Shown piece after piece: positions 1 through 9,680 of a DNA stretch of 64,000 bases. Position 1 is the first letter of the stretch, and each line of letters starts with the position of its first letter. Under the pieces are notes generated by a model. It did not search any database, was not told the DNA's origin, and saw nothing but the letters and a program-made list of their open reading frames with translations. The stretch comes from Kocuria marina (GTDB taxonomy: Bacteria > Actinomycetota > Actinomycetes > Actinomycetales > Micrococcaceae): NCBI GenBank assembly GCA_014652975.1, contig BMZV01000004.1, forward strand, positions 62,001 through 126,000, in the 5' to 3' direction. Both the position numbers and the translations under genes were made by a program.

Positions 1-136
1 CCACGGTGCGTTCGAGCTCCTGGATCCCCACGTACAGGGGGTCGCCGGTGAGGTACCGCAGCGTCTCGGCGCCGGGTTCCCCGTGCACCGTGCCGAAGTG
101 GATTTCGTTGTCGTGTGTGAACCGTGCGATGCGCAT
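1..136 (-). CDS. Fumarylacetoacetate hydrolase family protein, N-terminal part only
   Basis: The gene reads leftwards off the start of the window, so only the first 45 codons are visible. They begin MRIARFTHDNEIHFG and continue through a short beta-rich stretch (GEPGAETLRYLTGDP). This start is typical of the bacterial FAH/YcgM-type 2-oxo-acid hydrolases and isomerases found beside gltX in many Micrococcaceae. The catalytic Glu/Asp metal ligands lie further downstream, outside the window, so neither substrate nor integrity can be judged. The ATG at 134-136 is the only sensible start; ilvE lies upstream on the same strand, 117 bp away. Confidence 0.7.
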   Translation of the reverse strand, partial: MRIARFTHDNEIHFGTVHGEPGAETLRYLTGDPLYVGIQELERTV

Positions 137-253
137 GCTCACAGGCTACACAGCCGCCCGCGATGCAACCGAGGTCGGACCGGGGGCGGCTGGTCGAACG
201 GGTGGCACGGACCCCGCCACGCGAAGCGTGCCGAGGGATTCACGCCACGTGGA

Positions 254-1351
254 TCACGCCAAGCGGGTCAACCAACCGTGCGTGTCCTCCGCCTTACCGG
301 TCTGGATGTCCAGCAACTGCTTGCGGATGGACATGGTCACCTCGCCGGGAGCCGCGTCCTCCGGGCCGATGGTCTCGTCGTGGCTCACGAGCCGCCGCAC
401 GGGTGCGATCACCGCGGCCGTGCCGCACGCGAAGACCTCCGTGAGGTGACCCGAGTTCACGCCCTCGCGCCACTCGTCCAGGGTGAAGGCGCGTTCCTCG
501 ACCTGCAGCCCGCGTTCCTTGGCCAGCTGGATCACGGAGTCGCGCGTGATCCCCTCGAGGATGGTCCCGGTCAGTTCGGGGGTCACGAGCCGGCCGTCGT
601 CGAAGACGAAGAACACGTTCATGCCACCGAGTTCCTCGACCGCGTCCCCGCGCTCGTGGTCCAGGAAGAGCACCTGGCTGCACCCGTGCGCGTCCCCCTC
701 CATCTGGGCGATCAACGACGCCGCGTAGTTGCCACCACACTTCGCGGAGCCCGTGCCGCCCTTGCCCGCGCGGGCGTACGTGCGCGAGAGCCAGATGTCC
801 ACGGGTTCGACCGTGCCGAAGTAATTGCCCGCCGGGGACGCGATCACGGAGAACAGCGCCTCCCTGGACGGACGCACCCCCAGGAACGGCTCCGTACCGA
901 TCATGAACGGACGGATGTAGAGGGACTCGCCCTCCCCGGAAGGAACCCACTTCTCGTCCTGGGCCACGAGCTCGCGGATGGCATCTACAAACGTCTCCTC
1001 GGGCAGCGTGGGCAGGGCCAGCCGCTGCGCCGAGCGATTCAGCCGCGCGGCGTTGGCCTCGGGGCGGAAACTCCACACGGATCCGTCCGCGTGCCGGTAG
1101 GCCTTGAGTCCCTCGAAGATCTCCTGGCCGTAGTGCAGCACGGCGGTGGACGGGTCCAGGCTCAGCGGGCCGTACGGCTGCAGCCGTGCGTTGTCCCAGC
1201 GGCCGGTGTTCGCTTCCACGTCCCCCTGCCAGTCGATGCACACCATGTGGTCCGTGAAGTGTTTGCCGAAACCGGGGTTCCGCAACACGGCTTCGCGCAC
1301 CTCATCGGTTGCGGGGTGAGGGTTGAGCTGCTTAACGAATTCAGTGCTCAC
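254..1351 (-). CDS. ilvE: Branched-chain amino acid aminotransferase
   Basis: This PLP-dependent fold-type IV aminotransferase carries out the last step of Val, Leu and Ile synthesis, exchanging the amino group between glutamate and the branched-chain 2-oxo acids. The product is 365 residues, the usual length for the longer BCAT type. The Schiff-base lysine is in GSAKCGGNYA (Lys204), and the N-terminal half has the family pattern around HYGQEIFEGLKAYR. The C-terminal half has the EELGGMNVFFVF stretch that binds the PLP phosphate. It lies downstream of leuB on the same strand, with a 108 bp gap that could hold its own promoter. Nothing looks damaged. Confidence 0.97.
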   Translation of the reverse strand: MSTEFVKQLNPHPATDEVREAVLRNPGFGKHFTDHMVCIDWQGDVEANTGRWDNARLQPYGPLSLDPSTAVLHYGQEIFEGLKAYRHADGSVWSFRPEANAARLNRSAQRLALPTLPEETFVDAIRELVAQDEKWVPSGEGESLYIRPFMIGTEPFLGVRPSREALFSVIASPAGNYFGTVEPVDIWLSRTYARAGKGGTGSAKCGGNYAASLIAQMEGDAHGCSQVLFLDHERGDAVEELGGMNVFFVFDDGRLVTPELTGTILEGITRDSVIQLAKERGLQVEERAFTLDEWREGVNSGHLTEVFACGTAAVIAPVRRLVSHDETIGPEDAAPGEVTMSIRKQLLDIQTGKAEDTHGWLTRLA

Positions 1352-1459
1352 TGGTGTTCTCCTTCGACGGCGTGCTGCCGGGCATCCCTGCTGAGGCGGT
1401 GCGCTGGCACGTGATGATGTGCTCCCAGTATCCCGCCCGCGGTGGCCGGGACGCGGACC

Positions 1460-2548
1460 TTAGGCGCTGCGCGCACCCAACTGCGCCACGACGTCGTCGC
1501 CCACCTGCGACGTGCTGCGCTGCGCGGAACCGTTCGCCTCCAGGTCTGCGCGCACGGCGGCGTTGACCTGTTCCGCGAGATCGGGGTGGCCCAGGTGCTC
1601 GAGCATCATGGCGCCCGCGAGGATCGCGGCCGTGGGCTGGGCGGTGCCGGTACCGGCGATGTCCGGGGCGGAGCCGTGGACGGGCTCGAACATGGACGGC
1701 GCGGTGCGGTCCGCGTTGATATTGCCGCTGGGCGCCAGACCGATACCCCCGGTGACCGCGCCGGCCTGGTCGGTGAGGATGTCCCCGAACAGGTTGTCGG
1801 TCACGATCACGTCGAAGCGCGCGGGGTCGGTGGTCATGAAGATCGTGGCGGCGTCGATGTGCATGTAGTTCACGGTGACGTCCGGGTACTGCTCCCCGAT
1901 CTCGTCCACGGTTCGCTGGTAGAGCCGCCCGGCGTTGACCAGGACGTTGTGCTTGTGGACCAGGGTCAGCCGCTTGCGCGTGCGGCTGTTCGCGAGGTCG
2001 AACGCGTAGCGCACCAGGCGGCGGACACCGTGGGCGGTGTTCACGGACACCTCGGTCGCGATCTCGTGCTCGGTGCCCGTGCGCAGCGTGCCACCGTTAC
2101 CCGCATAGAGCCCCTCGGTGCCCTCGCGCACGACCACGAAGTCGATCTCCCCCGGGTCCGACAGAGGGCTCGTGGCACCGGGGTACAGCACCGCGGGGCG
2201 CAGGTTGATGTAGTGGTCGAACCCGAAGCGCAGCTTGAGCAGCAGATCGCGTTCGAGGATCCCGGAGGGGATGCGCTTGTCGTTGGGGGCGGCACCCACG
2301 GCACCGAACAGGATCGCGTCGTGGGAACGCAACCGTTCCATGGTGTCCTCGTTGAGCACCTCACCGGTCTCGAGCCAGTGCTCGGCGCCGAGCGGGTAGC
2401 TCGTCTTCTCGAGGGTCACCCCCGCGGGGCGGGTCACGGCGTCGAGGACCTTGACGGCCTCGGCCACGACCTCCGGGCCGATACCGTCACCGGGCAGGAC
2501 GGCGATCGAGTGGCTGCGGGCGGGTGCGGAAGGTGACGTCGGACTCAT
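1460..2548 (-). CDS. leuB: 3-isopropylmalate dehydrogenase
   Basis: The enzyme oxidises and decarboxylates 3-isopropylmalate to 2-oxoisocaproate in leucine synthesis, using NAD and a divalent metal. The protein is 362 residues. It opens with the nucleotide-fold motif [10 protein letters not shown] near residue 18 and carries the metal-binding [10 protein letters not shown] segment. The C-terminal NAD loop [17 protein letters not shown] is also present. The frame stays open upstream into metG, but homology starts at [20 protein letters not shown], so the ATG at 2546-2548 is chosen. It sits between metG and ilvE on the same strand, 212 bp after the metG stop. Confidence 0.96.
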   Translation of the reverse strand: MSPTSPSAPARSHSIAVLPGDGIGPEVVAEAVKVLDAVTRPAGVTLEKTSYPLGAEHWLETGEVLNEDTMERLRSHDAILFGAVGAAPNDKRIPSGILERDLLLKLRFGFDHYINLRPAVLYPGATSPLSDPGEIDFVVVREGTEGLYAGNGGTLRTGTEHEIATEVSVNTAHGVRRLVRYAFDLANSRTRKRLTLVHKHNVLVNAGRLYQRTVDEIGEQYPDVTVNYMHIDAATIFMTTDPARFDVIVTDNLFGDILTDQAGAVTGGIGLAPSGNINADRTAPSMFEPVHGSAPDIAGTGTAQPTAAILAGAMMLEHLGHPDLAEQVNAAVRADLEANGSAQRSTSQVGDDVVAQLGARSA

Positions 2549-2708
2549 GGAGGCCAGCTTAGGTGCGCCCGCCGCGGCCTTCCACATGGTGAACCCGAGT
2601 TTCATATAGCGAGACGAACAGTGGGCGCGAGATCCGCTGACAGCCGACCGGCCCGACGACGCTCGGCCGGCCCGCAACGGTCGCTGCGGCGTCGTGCGGA
2701 CAAGCAAC

Positions 2709-2736
2709 GGCCGGGCCGCCCGACGACGACCCGGCC
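2709..2736 (-). terminator. Possible terminator hairpin after metG
   Basis: A 7-bp perfect stem (ggccggg/cccggcc) encloses a 14-base loop, just past the metG stop codon. There is no T-run, which is common for terminators in GC-rich actinobacteria. The rest of the 212-bp gap holds GC-rich inverted pieces and two partial copies of the gcggcgtcgtcg word (near 2653 and 2687). Confidence 0.4.
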
Positions 2737-2760
2737 ACCGCACCTCGATACCGCAGTACC

Positions 2761-4314
2761 TCAGTCCTGGAGCGCCTCCGGGGCCTCGTAGCGCGGGAAC
2801 ACGCCGGAGGGCTTGGGCAGTTCGGTCCCCGCGGCGAGCCGCGTCCCCAGGGCCGAGAACTGCCGCGCCTCCCCCTCGGGCTGACCGAGCTGGTCCAGCA
2901 GCCTGGCCATGGAATCCGGCATGACCGGCTGTACGAGGATCGCGACGATGCGCAGCACCTCCGCCGTCACGTACAGCACGGTGGCCATCCGTTCCGGATC
3001 GGTCTTGCGCAGCACCCACGGCTGCTGCGCCGTGAAGTAGCGGTTGGCCGATGCGATGACCCGCCACACGGTCTCCAGACCGCGGTGGAACGCGAGCTCG
3101 TCGAACGCCGCTCGGTAGTCCCCCACCGCCGACTCCGCCTGTTCGAGCATTTCGAGGTCCTCGGCAGTGAAGTCCCGCGGTTCCGGCACCGCGCCCCCGA
3201 GGTTCTTGGCGATCATCGAGAGGCTGCGCTGGGCCAGGTTGCCGAGGTCGTTGGCAAGATCCGAGTTGATGCGTCCGGCGATCGCGTCGTGCGAGTAGTT
3301 GCCGTCCTGGCCGAACGGGACCTCTCGCAATAGGAAGAAGCGCAACTGGTCCAGCCCGTACTCGCCGATCAGGGCGTGGGGATCGATCACGTTGCCCACG
3401 GACTTTGACATCTTCTCACCCTGGTTGAACAGGAACCCGTGCGCGAAGACCTTCCGGGGCAGCTCGAGCCCCGCGGACATCAGGAACGCCGGCCAGTACA
3501 CGGCGTGGAAGCGCGCGATGTCCTTGCCGATCAGGTGCACGTCCGCGGGCCAGAACGCCCGGAACAGCTCGGCGTCCGTGTCCGGGTAGCCCAGACCCGT
3601 GAGGTAGTTGGTCAGGGCGTCCACCCACACGTACATCACGTGCTGGGGGTTGCCCGGCACGGGCACACCCCAGTCGAACGTGGCGCGGGAGATGGACAGG
3701 TCCTGCAGTCCGCCGCTCACGAAGGACGCGATCTCGTGCGAGCGCGTCTCGGGCTGAACGAACCCGGTGCGGTAGAGCTCGAGCAAGCGGTCCTGGTACG
3801 CGGAGAGCCGGAAGAAGTAGCTCTCCTCCTCGGTCCACGTGAGCTCCGTGCCCGTACCGATCGAGTAGCGCTGACCGTCCGAGCGCACCTCGGTCTCGTC
3901 CTCGGCGTAGTAGGCCTCGTCCCGCACGGAGTACCACCCGGCGTACTTGCCCAGGTAGATGTCCCCGTTGGCCTCCATGCGCCGCCACAGCTCCTGCGAC
4001 GCCGCGTAGTGGTCCTCGTCCGTCGTGCGGATGAAGCGGTCGTAACCGATCTGCAGTTTGTCGTCCATGGCCAGGAAGCGCGCGGAATTGGCGTCCGCGA
4101 GGTCACGAGGGCTCACGCCCAGCTTCTCGGCGGTCTGCTGCATCTTCTGGCCGTGCTCGTCCGTCCCCGTCTGGAAGCGGACGTCGAAGCCGTCCAGCCG
4201 CTTGAACCGGGCCAGGGTGTCCGCGGCGATCGCCTCGTAGGCATGGCCGATGTGCGGCGCGCCGTTGGGGTAGGAAATGGCCGTGGTCACGTAGAAGGGA
4301 GTCTGCTCAGTCAC
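2761..4314 (-). CDS. metG: Methionyl-tRNA synthetase
   Basis: This class Ia aminoacyl-tRNA synthetase charges both initiator and elongator tRNA-Met. The 517-residue protein has the ATP-binding HIGH motif at residues 21-24 ([10 protein letters not shown]) and the KMSKS loop in [12 protein letters not shown] near residue 300. The connective-peptide region ([14 protein letters not shown]) has none of the CxxC zinc knuckles of the E. coli type, so this is the short zinc-free form. There is no C-terminal tRNA-binding domain. It lies between ilvC and leuB but is bounded by hairpins on both sides, so it is probably its own transcription unit. Confidence 0.97.
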   Translation of the reverse strand: MTEQTPFYVTTAISYPNGAPHIGHAYEAIAADTLARFKRLDGFDVRFQTGTDEHGQKMQQTAEKLGVSPRDLADANSARFLAMDDKLQIGYDRFIRTTDEDHYAASQELWRRMEANGDIYLGKYAGWYSVRDEAYYAEDETEVRSDGQRYSIGTGTELTWTEEESYFFRLSAYQDRLLELYRTGFVQPETRSHEIASFVSGGLQDLSISRATFDWGVPVPGNPQHVMYVWVDALTNYLTGLGYPDTDAELFRAFWPADVHLIGKDIARFHAVYWPAFLMSAGLELPRKVFAHGFLFNQGEKMSKSVGNVIDPHALIGEYGLDQLRFFLLREVPFGQDGNYSHDAIAGRINSDLANDLGNLAQRSLSMIAKNLGGAVPEPRDFTAEDLEMLEQAESAVGDYRAAFDELAFHRGLETVWRVIASANRYFTAQQPWVLRKTDPERMATVLYVTAEVLRIVAILVQPVMPDSMARLLDQLGQPEGEARQFSALGTRLAAGTELPKPSGVFPRYEAPEALQD

Positions 4315-4364
4315 CCCACCACTCTATCGACCCGCGCACCGTGCCCGTCGTCCTTGAAGTGGGT

Positions 4365-4410
4365 ACGACGCCGCGGTGCCTCTCCCGTGGGAGGGGCACC
4401 GCGGCGTCGT
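4365..4410 (-). terminator. Strong hairpin terminator after ilvC
   Basis: The arms acgacgccgcggtgcc and ggcaccgcggcgtcgt are perfectly complementary, and the pairing extends inwards to about 22 bp with one G-U pair and a tiny loop. It lies between the ilvC stop and the metG start, so it should end the ilvBNC transcript. The outer arms carry the word gcggcgtcgtcg (complete at 4401-4412), which recurs through the window. Confidence 0.85.
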
Positions 4411-4412
4411 CG
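4401..4412 (+). repeat. Copy of the 12-bp word GCGGCGTCGTCG (intergenic)
   Basis: This exact copy forms the right arm of the ilvC terminator. The left arm holds the first ten bases of the complementary word, acgacgccgc, so the hairpin is built from two facing copies. Confidence 0.8.
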
Positions 4413-4458
4413 TCAGTTATGTCACGCCCTGTCGGCGAGGAAGCAACGGAAGGAGGGA

Positions 4459-5493
<1,035 letters not shown>

Positions 5494-5582
5494 CTATCTC
5501 CTTCGAATAGCGGATGGGCATTGCACGTCGGGGCGCAACGGCACGGGCGTTGCGCGAGATGCGGTGTCCTGCGGCCGAGCGG

Positions 5583-6092
5583 TCAGTGCCGCAGGGCGCG
5601 ATCGGACATGGATTTGGGGCCGCGGCCCAGGGCCACGGTGCCGGCTCGCACGATCTCCCGGATCCCGAAGGGCTCCAGGACGTCCATGAGGGCGTGGATC
5701 TTGTCGCGCGATCCGGTGGACTCGATGACCACGGATTCCGTGGAGACGTCCACGATCGTGGCGCGGAACAGGTCCGCGGCCTGCGTGACCTGCAACCGGG
5801 TGGCCGCGTCCGCGCGGACCTTGACCAGGATGTGGTCCCGCTGCACGGAGGACTCCGGCGACAGCTCCACGATCTTGATCACGTTGATCAGCTTGTTCAG
5901 CTGCTTGGTGACCTGCTCGAGCAGCTCACCCTCAGCATCGACCACCACGGTGATCCGGGAGATCCCGTTCAGCTCCGTGGGGCCCACCGCGAGCGAGTGG
6001 ATGTTGAACGCGCGCCGCGCGAACAACCCCGCCACGCGGGTCAGCACGCCCGGCTTGTCCTCCACCAGGACGGAAAGAGTGTGTCGGCTCAT
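5583..6092 (-). CDS. ilvN: Acetolactate synthase, small (regulatory) subunit
   Basis: This subunit activates the catalytic IlvB subunit and gives it feedback sensitivity to valine. The 169-residue protein starts MSRHTLSVLVEDKPGVLTRVAGLFARRAFNIHSLAVG, a classical ACT domain with the glycine-containing effector loop. A second ferredoxin-like domain follows from about residue 80. Length and layout match the large actinobacterial IlvN (also called IlvH). It begins 3 bp after the ilvB stop codon, so the two subunits are almost certainly translated from one message. Confidence 0.96.
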   Translation of the reverse strand: MSRHTLSVLVEDKPGVLTRVAGLFARRAFNIHSLAVGPTELNGISRITVVVDAEGELLEQVTKQLNKLINVIKIVELSPESSVQRDHILVKVRADAATRLQVTQAADLFRATIVDVSTESVVIESTGSRDKIHALMDVLEPFGIREIVRAGTVALGRGPKSMSDRALRH

Positions 6093-6095
6093 CGA

Positions 6096-7973
6096 TCAGT
6101 CCTCCGTGTTCCACTCGGGCGTCATGTTGCGGGCGATCTGGATCTGGTCGTTGGAGACCCCGGCGGGGACCATGGGCCACACCATCGCGTTCGCGGAGAC
6201 CACGAAGTCGATCACCACGGGGCGGTCGTTGATCTCGAGCGCCTTCTTGATGGTCTCGTCCACGTCCTCGTCCTTCTCACAGCGCAGGGCGGCACAGCCG
6301 TAGGCGTCCGCAAGCTTGACGAAGTCGGGGATGCGACGGGAGTTGTGACCCGTGTTCAGCTCCGTGTGGGAGTAGCGACCGTCGTAGAACAGGGTCTGCC
6401 ACTGACGCACCATGCCCAGGGACGAGTTGTTGATCACCGCGACCTTGATGGGGATATTGTTGATCACGCACGTGGCAAGTTCCTGATTGGTCATCTGGAA
6501 GCACCCGTCACCGTCGATCGCCCACACCACGCGGTCCGGCTGGGACACCTGTGCACCCATGGCCGCGGGGACCGCGAAGCCCATGGTGCCCAGGCCCGCG
6601 GAGTTCAGCCACTGCCGGGGCCGCTCGTAGTCCACGAACTGCGCGGACCACATCTGGTGCTGTCCCACACCGGAGACGTAGACCGCATCCGGCCCGGTCA
6701 GCTCGGAGATCCGCTCGATCACGTACTGGGGGCTGCCCAGACCGTCATCGGTCTTGGTGTAGCCCAGCGGATAGGTCTCGCTCAGGGAGTTCAGGGTATC
6801 CCACCACAGACCCAGATCCGGCGTGCCGGTTTCCTCGAACTCCTGGCGCACGGCCTGGGTGAGGTCCGGGATCACGTACTTGAGATCCCCCACGATGGGC
6901 ACGTCCGCCACGCGGTTCTTGGAGATCTCCGCGGGGTCGATGTCCGCGTGGATCACCTTGGCGTTCGGGGCGAACGAGCTCAGCTGACCGGTCACGCGGT
7001 CGTCGAAGCGCGCCCCCAGGGTGATCAGCAGGTCCGACTGCTGCAGCGCGTACACCGCCGGCACGGTCCCGTGCATCCCGGGCATGCCCAGGTTCTGGTC
7101 GTGCGAGTCGGGGAAAATCCCGCGCGCCGTGAGCGTGGTGACCACCGGCGCGCCGGTGAGTTCAGCGAGCTCGAGCAGTTCCGCGGGCACGTCCGCCCGC
7201 ATGGCGCCGCCACCCGTGTAGAGCACCGGACGCTGTGCCGCCGCGATCATGCGGGCGGCCTCCTTGATCTGCTTGGAGTGCCCGCGCGTCACGGGACGGT
7301 AGCCCGGCAGTTCCATCTGCGGGGGCCAGCTGAAGGTCATCATCGCCTGCTGGGCGTCCTTGGCCACGTCCACCAGGACGGGTCCCGGACGCCCGGTCGA
7401 GGCGAGGTGGAAAGCCTCCGCGATGACCCGGGGGATCTCCTGGGCGTCCGTGACCAGGTAGGAGTGCTTGGTCACCGGCATGGTCATGCCCACGATGTCC
7501 GCCTCCTGGAAGGCGTCCGAACCGATCGCGGAGCTGGCCACCTGACCGGTGATCGCGAGCATGGGGATCGAGTCCATGTTGGCGTCCGCGAGCGCCGTCA
7601 CGAGGTTCGTGGCACCGGGACCGGACGTGGCGATGCACACGCCCACGCGACCCGAGGCCAGGGCATAGCCCTCCGCGGCGTGCCCCGCACCCTGCTCGTG
7701 GCGTACGAGGATATGGTTGATCTTCTCGGCGTCCAGCAACGGGTCGTAGGTGGGCAGGATGGCACCACCCGGCAGACCGAAGACGTCCGTGACACCGAGC
7801 TGCTCGAGGGAGCGGATGATCGCCTGGGAACCGGTCATCTCCTCCGGGGCCACGACCTCCGCCGCGATACCCGTCAGCCGTGCCTGGTCCGTCTCCGCGG
7901 GCCGGGGCGCCGAAGCCGCGGGCGGCCGCCGCTGGGCCATCACCGCCGGTGAGATCGGCTGATCCTTACTCAT
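6096..7973 (-). CDS. ilvB: Acetolactate synthase, large (catalytic) subunit
   Basis: This thiamine-diphosphate enzyme condenses two pyruvates, or pyruvate with 2-oxobutyrate, in the first common step of Val and Ile synthesis. The protein is 625 residues. The catalytic Glu is in [15 protein letters not shown], and the ThDP/Mg motif runs from [12 protein letters not shown] to [14 protein letters not shown] central FAD-binding domain lies between them. The first 45 residues are a variable, Ala- and Pro-rich extension. It is preceded by an attenuation leader (8057-8196) and followed at 3 bp by ilvN. Confidence 0.98.
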   Translation of the reverse strand: MSKDQPISPAVMAQRRPPAASAPRPAETDQARLTGIAAEVVAPEEMTGSQAIIRSLEQLGVTDVFGLPGGAILPTYDPLLDAEKINHILVRHEQGAGHAAEGYALASGRVGVCIATSGPGATNLVTALADANMDSIPMLAITGQVASSAIGSDAFQEADIVGMTMPVTKHSYLVTDAQEIPRVIAEAFHLASTGRPGPVLVDVAKDAQQAMMTFSWPPQMELPGYRPVTRGHSKQIKEAARMIAAAQRPVLYTGGGAMRADVPAELLELAELTGAPVVTTLTARGIFPDSHDQNLGMPGMHGTVPAVYALQQSDLLITLGARFDDRVTGQLSSFAPNAKVIHADIDPAEISKNRVADVPIVGDLKYVIPDLTQAVRQEFEETGTPDLGLWWDTLNSLSETYPLGYTKTDDGLGSPQYVIERISELTGPDAVYVSGVGQHQMWSAQFVDYERPRQWLNSAGLGTMGFAVPAAMGAQVSQPDRVVWAIDGDGCFQMTNQELATCVINNIPIKVAVINNSSLGMVRQWQTLFYDGRYSHTELNTGHNSRRIPDFVKLADAYGCAALRCEKDEDVDETIKKALEINDRPVVIDFVVSANAMVWPMVPAGVSNDQIQIARNMTPEWNTED

Positions 7974-8056
7974 AGTGCTGTGTCCTTACCTGCTGTGTTG
8001 TGCGAGATGCCGAGCGGGGTGGCGCGGGGCGAGCCGGTGACAGGTCGTCATACATG

Positions 8057-8097
8057 GAAAAAGGCCCTTGCCACGGGTTCCGTGGGCTGAGGGCCTG
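8057..8097 (-). promoter_or_regulatory. ilvB attenuator: terminator hairpin with U-tract
   Basis: Read leftwards, the RNA has a long hairpin (AGGCCCT...CCACGG/CCGTGG...AGGGCCT) followed directly by a run of five U, an intrinsic terminator between the leader peptide and ilvB. Its promoter-proximal arm (8091-8097) is also perfectly complementary over 7 bp to 8123-8129, which overlaps the leader stop codon. That gives a competing antiterminator. A ribosome stalled on the Val/Leu/Ile codons would leave 8123-8129 free to block the terminator; a ribosome reaching the stop would cover it. The pairing is seen in the sequence; the regulatory logic is inferred from known attenuators. Confidence 0.88.
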
Positions 8098-8121
8098 GCG
8101 GGTACGCGCGTCGAGTACTCC

Positions 8122-8196
8122 TCAGGCCCGGTGTCCAATGAGGACGACCGGTACGAGGTCTACCACGATGCGCAGTGCCGTTGTCATACCGACCAT
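8122..8196 (-). CDS. ilvB leader peptide, rich in branched-chain residues
   Basis: A 24-codon reading frame starts at ATG 8194-8196 and ends in TGA at 8122-8124. It encodes MVGMTTALRIVVDLVPVVLI followed by GHRA. Eleven of the 24 residues are Val, Leu or Ile, crowded just before the stop. It lies 25 bp before the terminator hairpin and about 150 bp before ilvB, which is the position expected of an attenuation leader. A second in-frame ATG (8185-8187) could be the true start; no strong ribosome-binding site separates the two. Confidence 0.85.
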   Translation of the reverse strand: MVGMTTALRIVVDLVPVVLIGHRA

Positions 8197-8242
8197 GGTG
8201 TGACCCACAGAACGCGGGTGTCAAACTACGGACACCCCTTCT

Positions 8243-8261
8243 CACAATGTGAAACATTGTG
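8243..8261. promoter_or_regulatory. Perfect inverted repeat upstream of the ilvB leader (candidate operator)
   Basis: The sequence cacaatgt-gaa-acattgtg has perfect 8-bp arms and a 3-bp spacer. It is an AT-rich island in a GC-rich spacer, about 50 bp upstream of the leader ATG, near the expected promoter of the ilvBNC message. The 7974-8337 spacer otherwise holds only the leader and attenuator. The size fits a dimeric repressor site, but the binding protein is unknown. Confidence 0.5.
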
Positions 8262-8337
8262 TGCCCCACCGTGGCACCCCCGTCCGCGTGCGCGAGCCCG
8301 TCCGTGGTCGACCGTGCGGGACCGTGGTTGTCCGTGC

Positions 8338-9315
8338 TCACTCGTCCTGCAGGGCCAGTCGGCCCGGCTGCACGAGGAACTGCGGTGAGCGACCCTGCCG
8401 GATCAGTTCCAGCTGCTCAAGGATCAGCTTGCGCACCCGGGGCCGGAAGGAGACGTTGGAGCCGCCCACGTGGGGCAGCACGATCGAGCCCGCCGCGCTC
8501 ATCAGGGAGTGGTCACCGGGAAGCGGTTCGGGGTCCACCACGTCAAGCGCGCAGCGCAGACGGCCCGAGACGACCTCCGCGGTCAGGGCGTCCGTGTTCA
8601 CCACGGGACCCCGGCCCACGTTGACCACGAGGGCGTCGTCCGGCAGCAGTGCCAGGGTCCGCTCGCCCACCAGGTCGCGGGTCGCATCGCCGAGGGGTAG
8701 CGCGAGCACCAGGATGTCGGTGCGCGGCAGGATCTCGTCGAGTTCGTCGATGCCGTGGATACGGCCGGCCTCGTCCTCGCGGGCGTGGGAAGCCACTCGG
8801 GTGAGCTCCACCTCGAACGGTGCGAGTCGGGAGATAACCGCGCCTCCGATCTCCCCGACGCCCACCACGGTGACGCGGGAGTCAGCCACCGCGCGCGAGA
8901 AGTACCGCTTGTAGACACCCTCGTGCTGTTGCAACACGGCCCGGTCCAGGTTGCGCTGCGCGGCGATGATCAGTCCCAGGGCGATCTCCGCGGTCCCGGC
9001 CGCGTGCACCCAACCGCCGGCGGCCAGGGCCACGTCCTCACCGATCTTCTCGGGCACGCCGTCGAAGCCCGTGGACTGCAACTGCACCAGGCTCACGTCC
9101 CGCACGACGGAGGGGTCCTTGAGCCAGCGCCCGCTGTAGTAGGGGGCCACGGCGATGTCCACGTCCTCCCGGGCGCAGCCCTCCGGCTCGTTCTCCAGAT
9201 CCCACAGCACGCACGTGAAATCGGTGGTTTCCGCGCTGATCTCGTCGAAGAGCTGCTGCTCGGGCAAGGAGATCACACGCAGGTCGGACAGCGGAACATC
9301 CTGGGAGTGGCTCAT
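8338..9315 (-). CDS. D-isomer-specific 2-hydroxyacid dehydrogenase
   Basis: This is an NAD(P)-dependent reductase of the D-2-hydroxyacid dehydrogenase family, 325 residues from the ATG at 9313-9315. The nucleotide-binding motif is VVGVGEIGGAV. The catalytic triad can be seen as Arg in NVGRGPVVNTDAL, Glu in DVVDPEPLPGDH and His in VLPHVGGSN. It lacks the C-terminal ACT/ASB domains of actinobacterial SerA, so despite its place next to ilvB it is unlikely to be the main phosphoglycerate dehydrogenase. Hydroxypyruvate, glyoxylate or another 2-oxo acid could be the substrate. The frame remains open upstream to 9456, but that part has no family similarity. Confidence 0.88.
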   Translation of the reverse strand: MSHSQDVPLSDLRVISLPEQQLFDEISAETTDFTCVLWDLENEPEGCAREDVDIAVAPYYSGRWLKDPSVVRDVSLVQLQSTGFDGVPEKIGEDVALAAGGWVHAAGTAEIALGLIIAAQRNLDRAVLQQHEGVYKRYFSRAVADSRVTVVGVGEIGGAVISRLAPFEVELTRVASHAREDEAGRIHGIDELDEILPRTDILVLALPLGDATRDLVGERTLALLPDDALVVNVGRGPVVNTDALTAEVVSGRLRCALDVVDPEPLPGDHSLMSAAGSIVLPHVGGSNVSFRPRVRKLILEQLELIRQGRSPQFLVQPGRLALQDE

Positions 9316-9391
9316 GCCCCCGATTCTACGGTCCGGTATACGCCGTAGGACCCGTACTACGGACGTGGCCATCGGCACCCCGCAGCCCGAT

Positions 9392-9419
9392 TTGACTCCC
9401 CCCGCCGTGGTGCTAAAGT
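9392..9419 (+). promoter_or_regulatory. Sigma-70-type promoter of tRNA-Lys
   Basis: TTGACT at 9392-9397 and TAAAGT at 9414-9419 are separated by 16 bp and lie about 60 bp before the mature tRNA. The transcribed leader would contain a small cgttgc/gcaacg hairpin (9427-9448). Confidence 0.7.
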
Positions 9420-9480
9420 AATCTCTCGTTGCGAGGGAGAAAGCAACGGCGAACACCGCCCGCTGACCCGTCCAACGCCC

Positions 9481-9553
9481 GCGCCTCTAGCTCAATTGGC
9501 AGAGCAATTGACTCTTAATCAATGGGTTCAGGGTTCAAGTCCCTGGGGGCGCA
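9481..9553 (+). tRNA. tRNA-Lys (CUU anticodon)
   Basis: The acceptor stem GCGCCTC pairs with GGGGCGC. The D stem is GCTC/GAGC, the anticodon stem ATTGA/TCAAT encloses CTCTTAA (anticodon CTT), and the T arm is CAGGG-TTCAAGT-CCCTG. The discriminator base is A. CCA is not encoded. Confidence 0.97.
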
Positions 9554-9562
9554 CGGAACGGC

Positions 9563-9598
9563 CGAAAGGACCGGATCACATGTGATCCGGTCCTTTCG
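9563..9598. terminator. 36-bp perfect palindrome, bidirectional terminator after tRNA-Lys
   Basis: The arms are 18 bp (cgaaaggaccggatcaca and its exact complement) with no unpaired centre. The hairpin sits between tRNA-Lys (plus) and the convergent MarR gene (minus). Pyrimidine-rich tcctttcgct on the plus side and the symmetrical A/T tracts allow it to work in both directions. Confidence 0.8.
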
Positions 9599-9655
9599 CT
9601 ATCTGAACTCAACGAGCGTGCGCGGTCGCCCCGCCGCTCGTCGCGTTCCGGGTCA

Positions 9656-9667
9656 CGACGACGCCGC
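9656..9667 (-). repeat. Copy of the 12-bp word GCGGCGTCGTCG (intergenic)
   Basis: This exact copy, on the minus strand, lies between the palindromic terminator and the 3' end of the MarR gene, 14 bp past its stop codon. Confidence 0.75.
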
Positions 9668-9680
9668 TGCGCCGCTCGGG

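Noticed and set aside
2549-3067. An upstream extension of leuB into metG
   Set aside because: The extension overlaps metG and lacks any LeuB similarity; the family N-terminus begins at ATG 2548.
5514-7952. An 812-codon plus-strand frame opposite ilvN and ilvB
   Set aside because: It is His/Gly/Arg/Val-rich without domains, the composition of an antisense shadow; the ilv genes on the other strand are certain.
8338-9315. Annotation of the 2-hydroxyacid dehydrogenase as SerA
   Set aside because: The catalytic residues fit the wider family, but the regulatory C-terminal domains of actinobacterial SerA are absent and the protein is only 325 residues.
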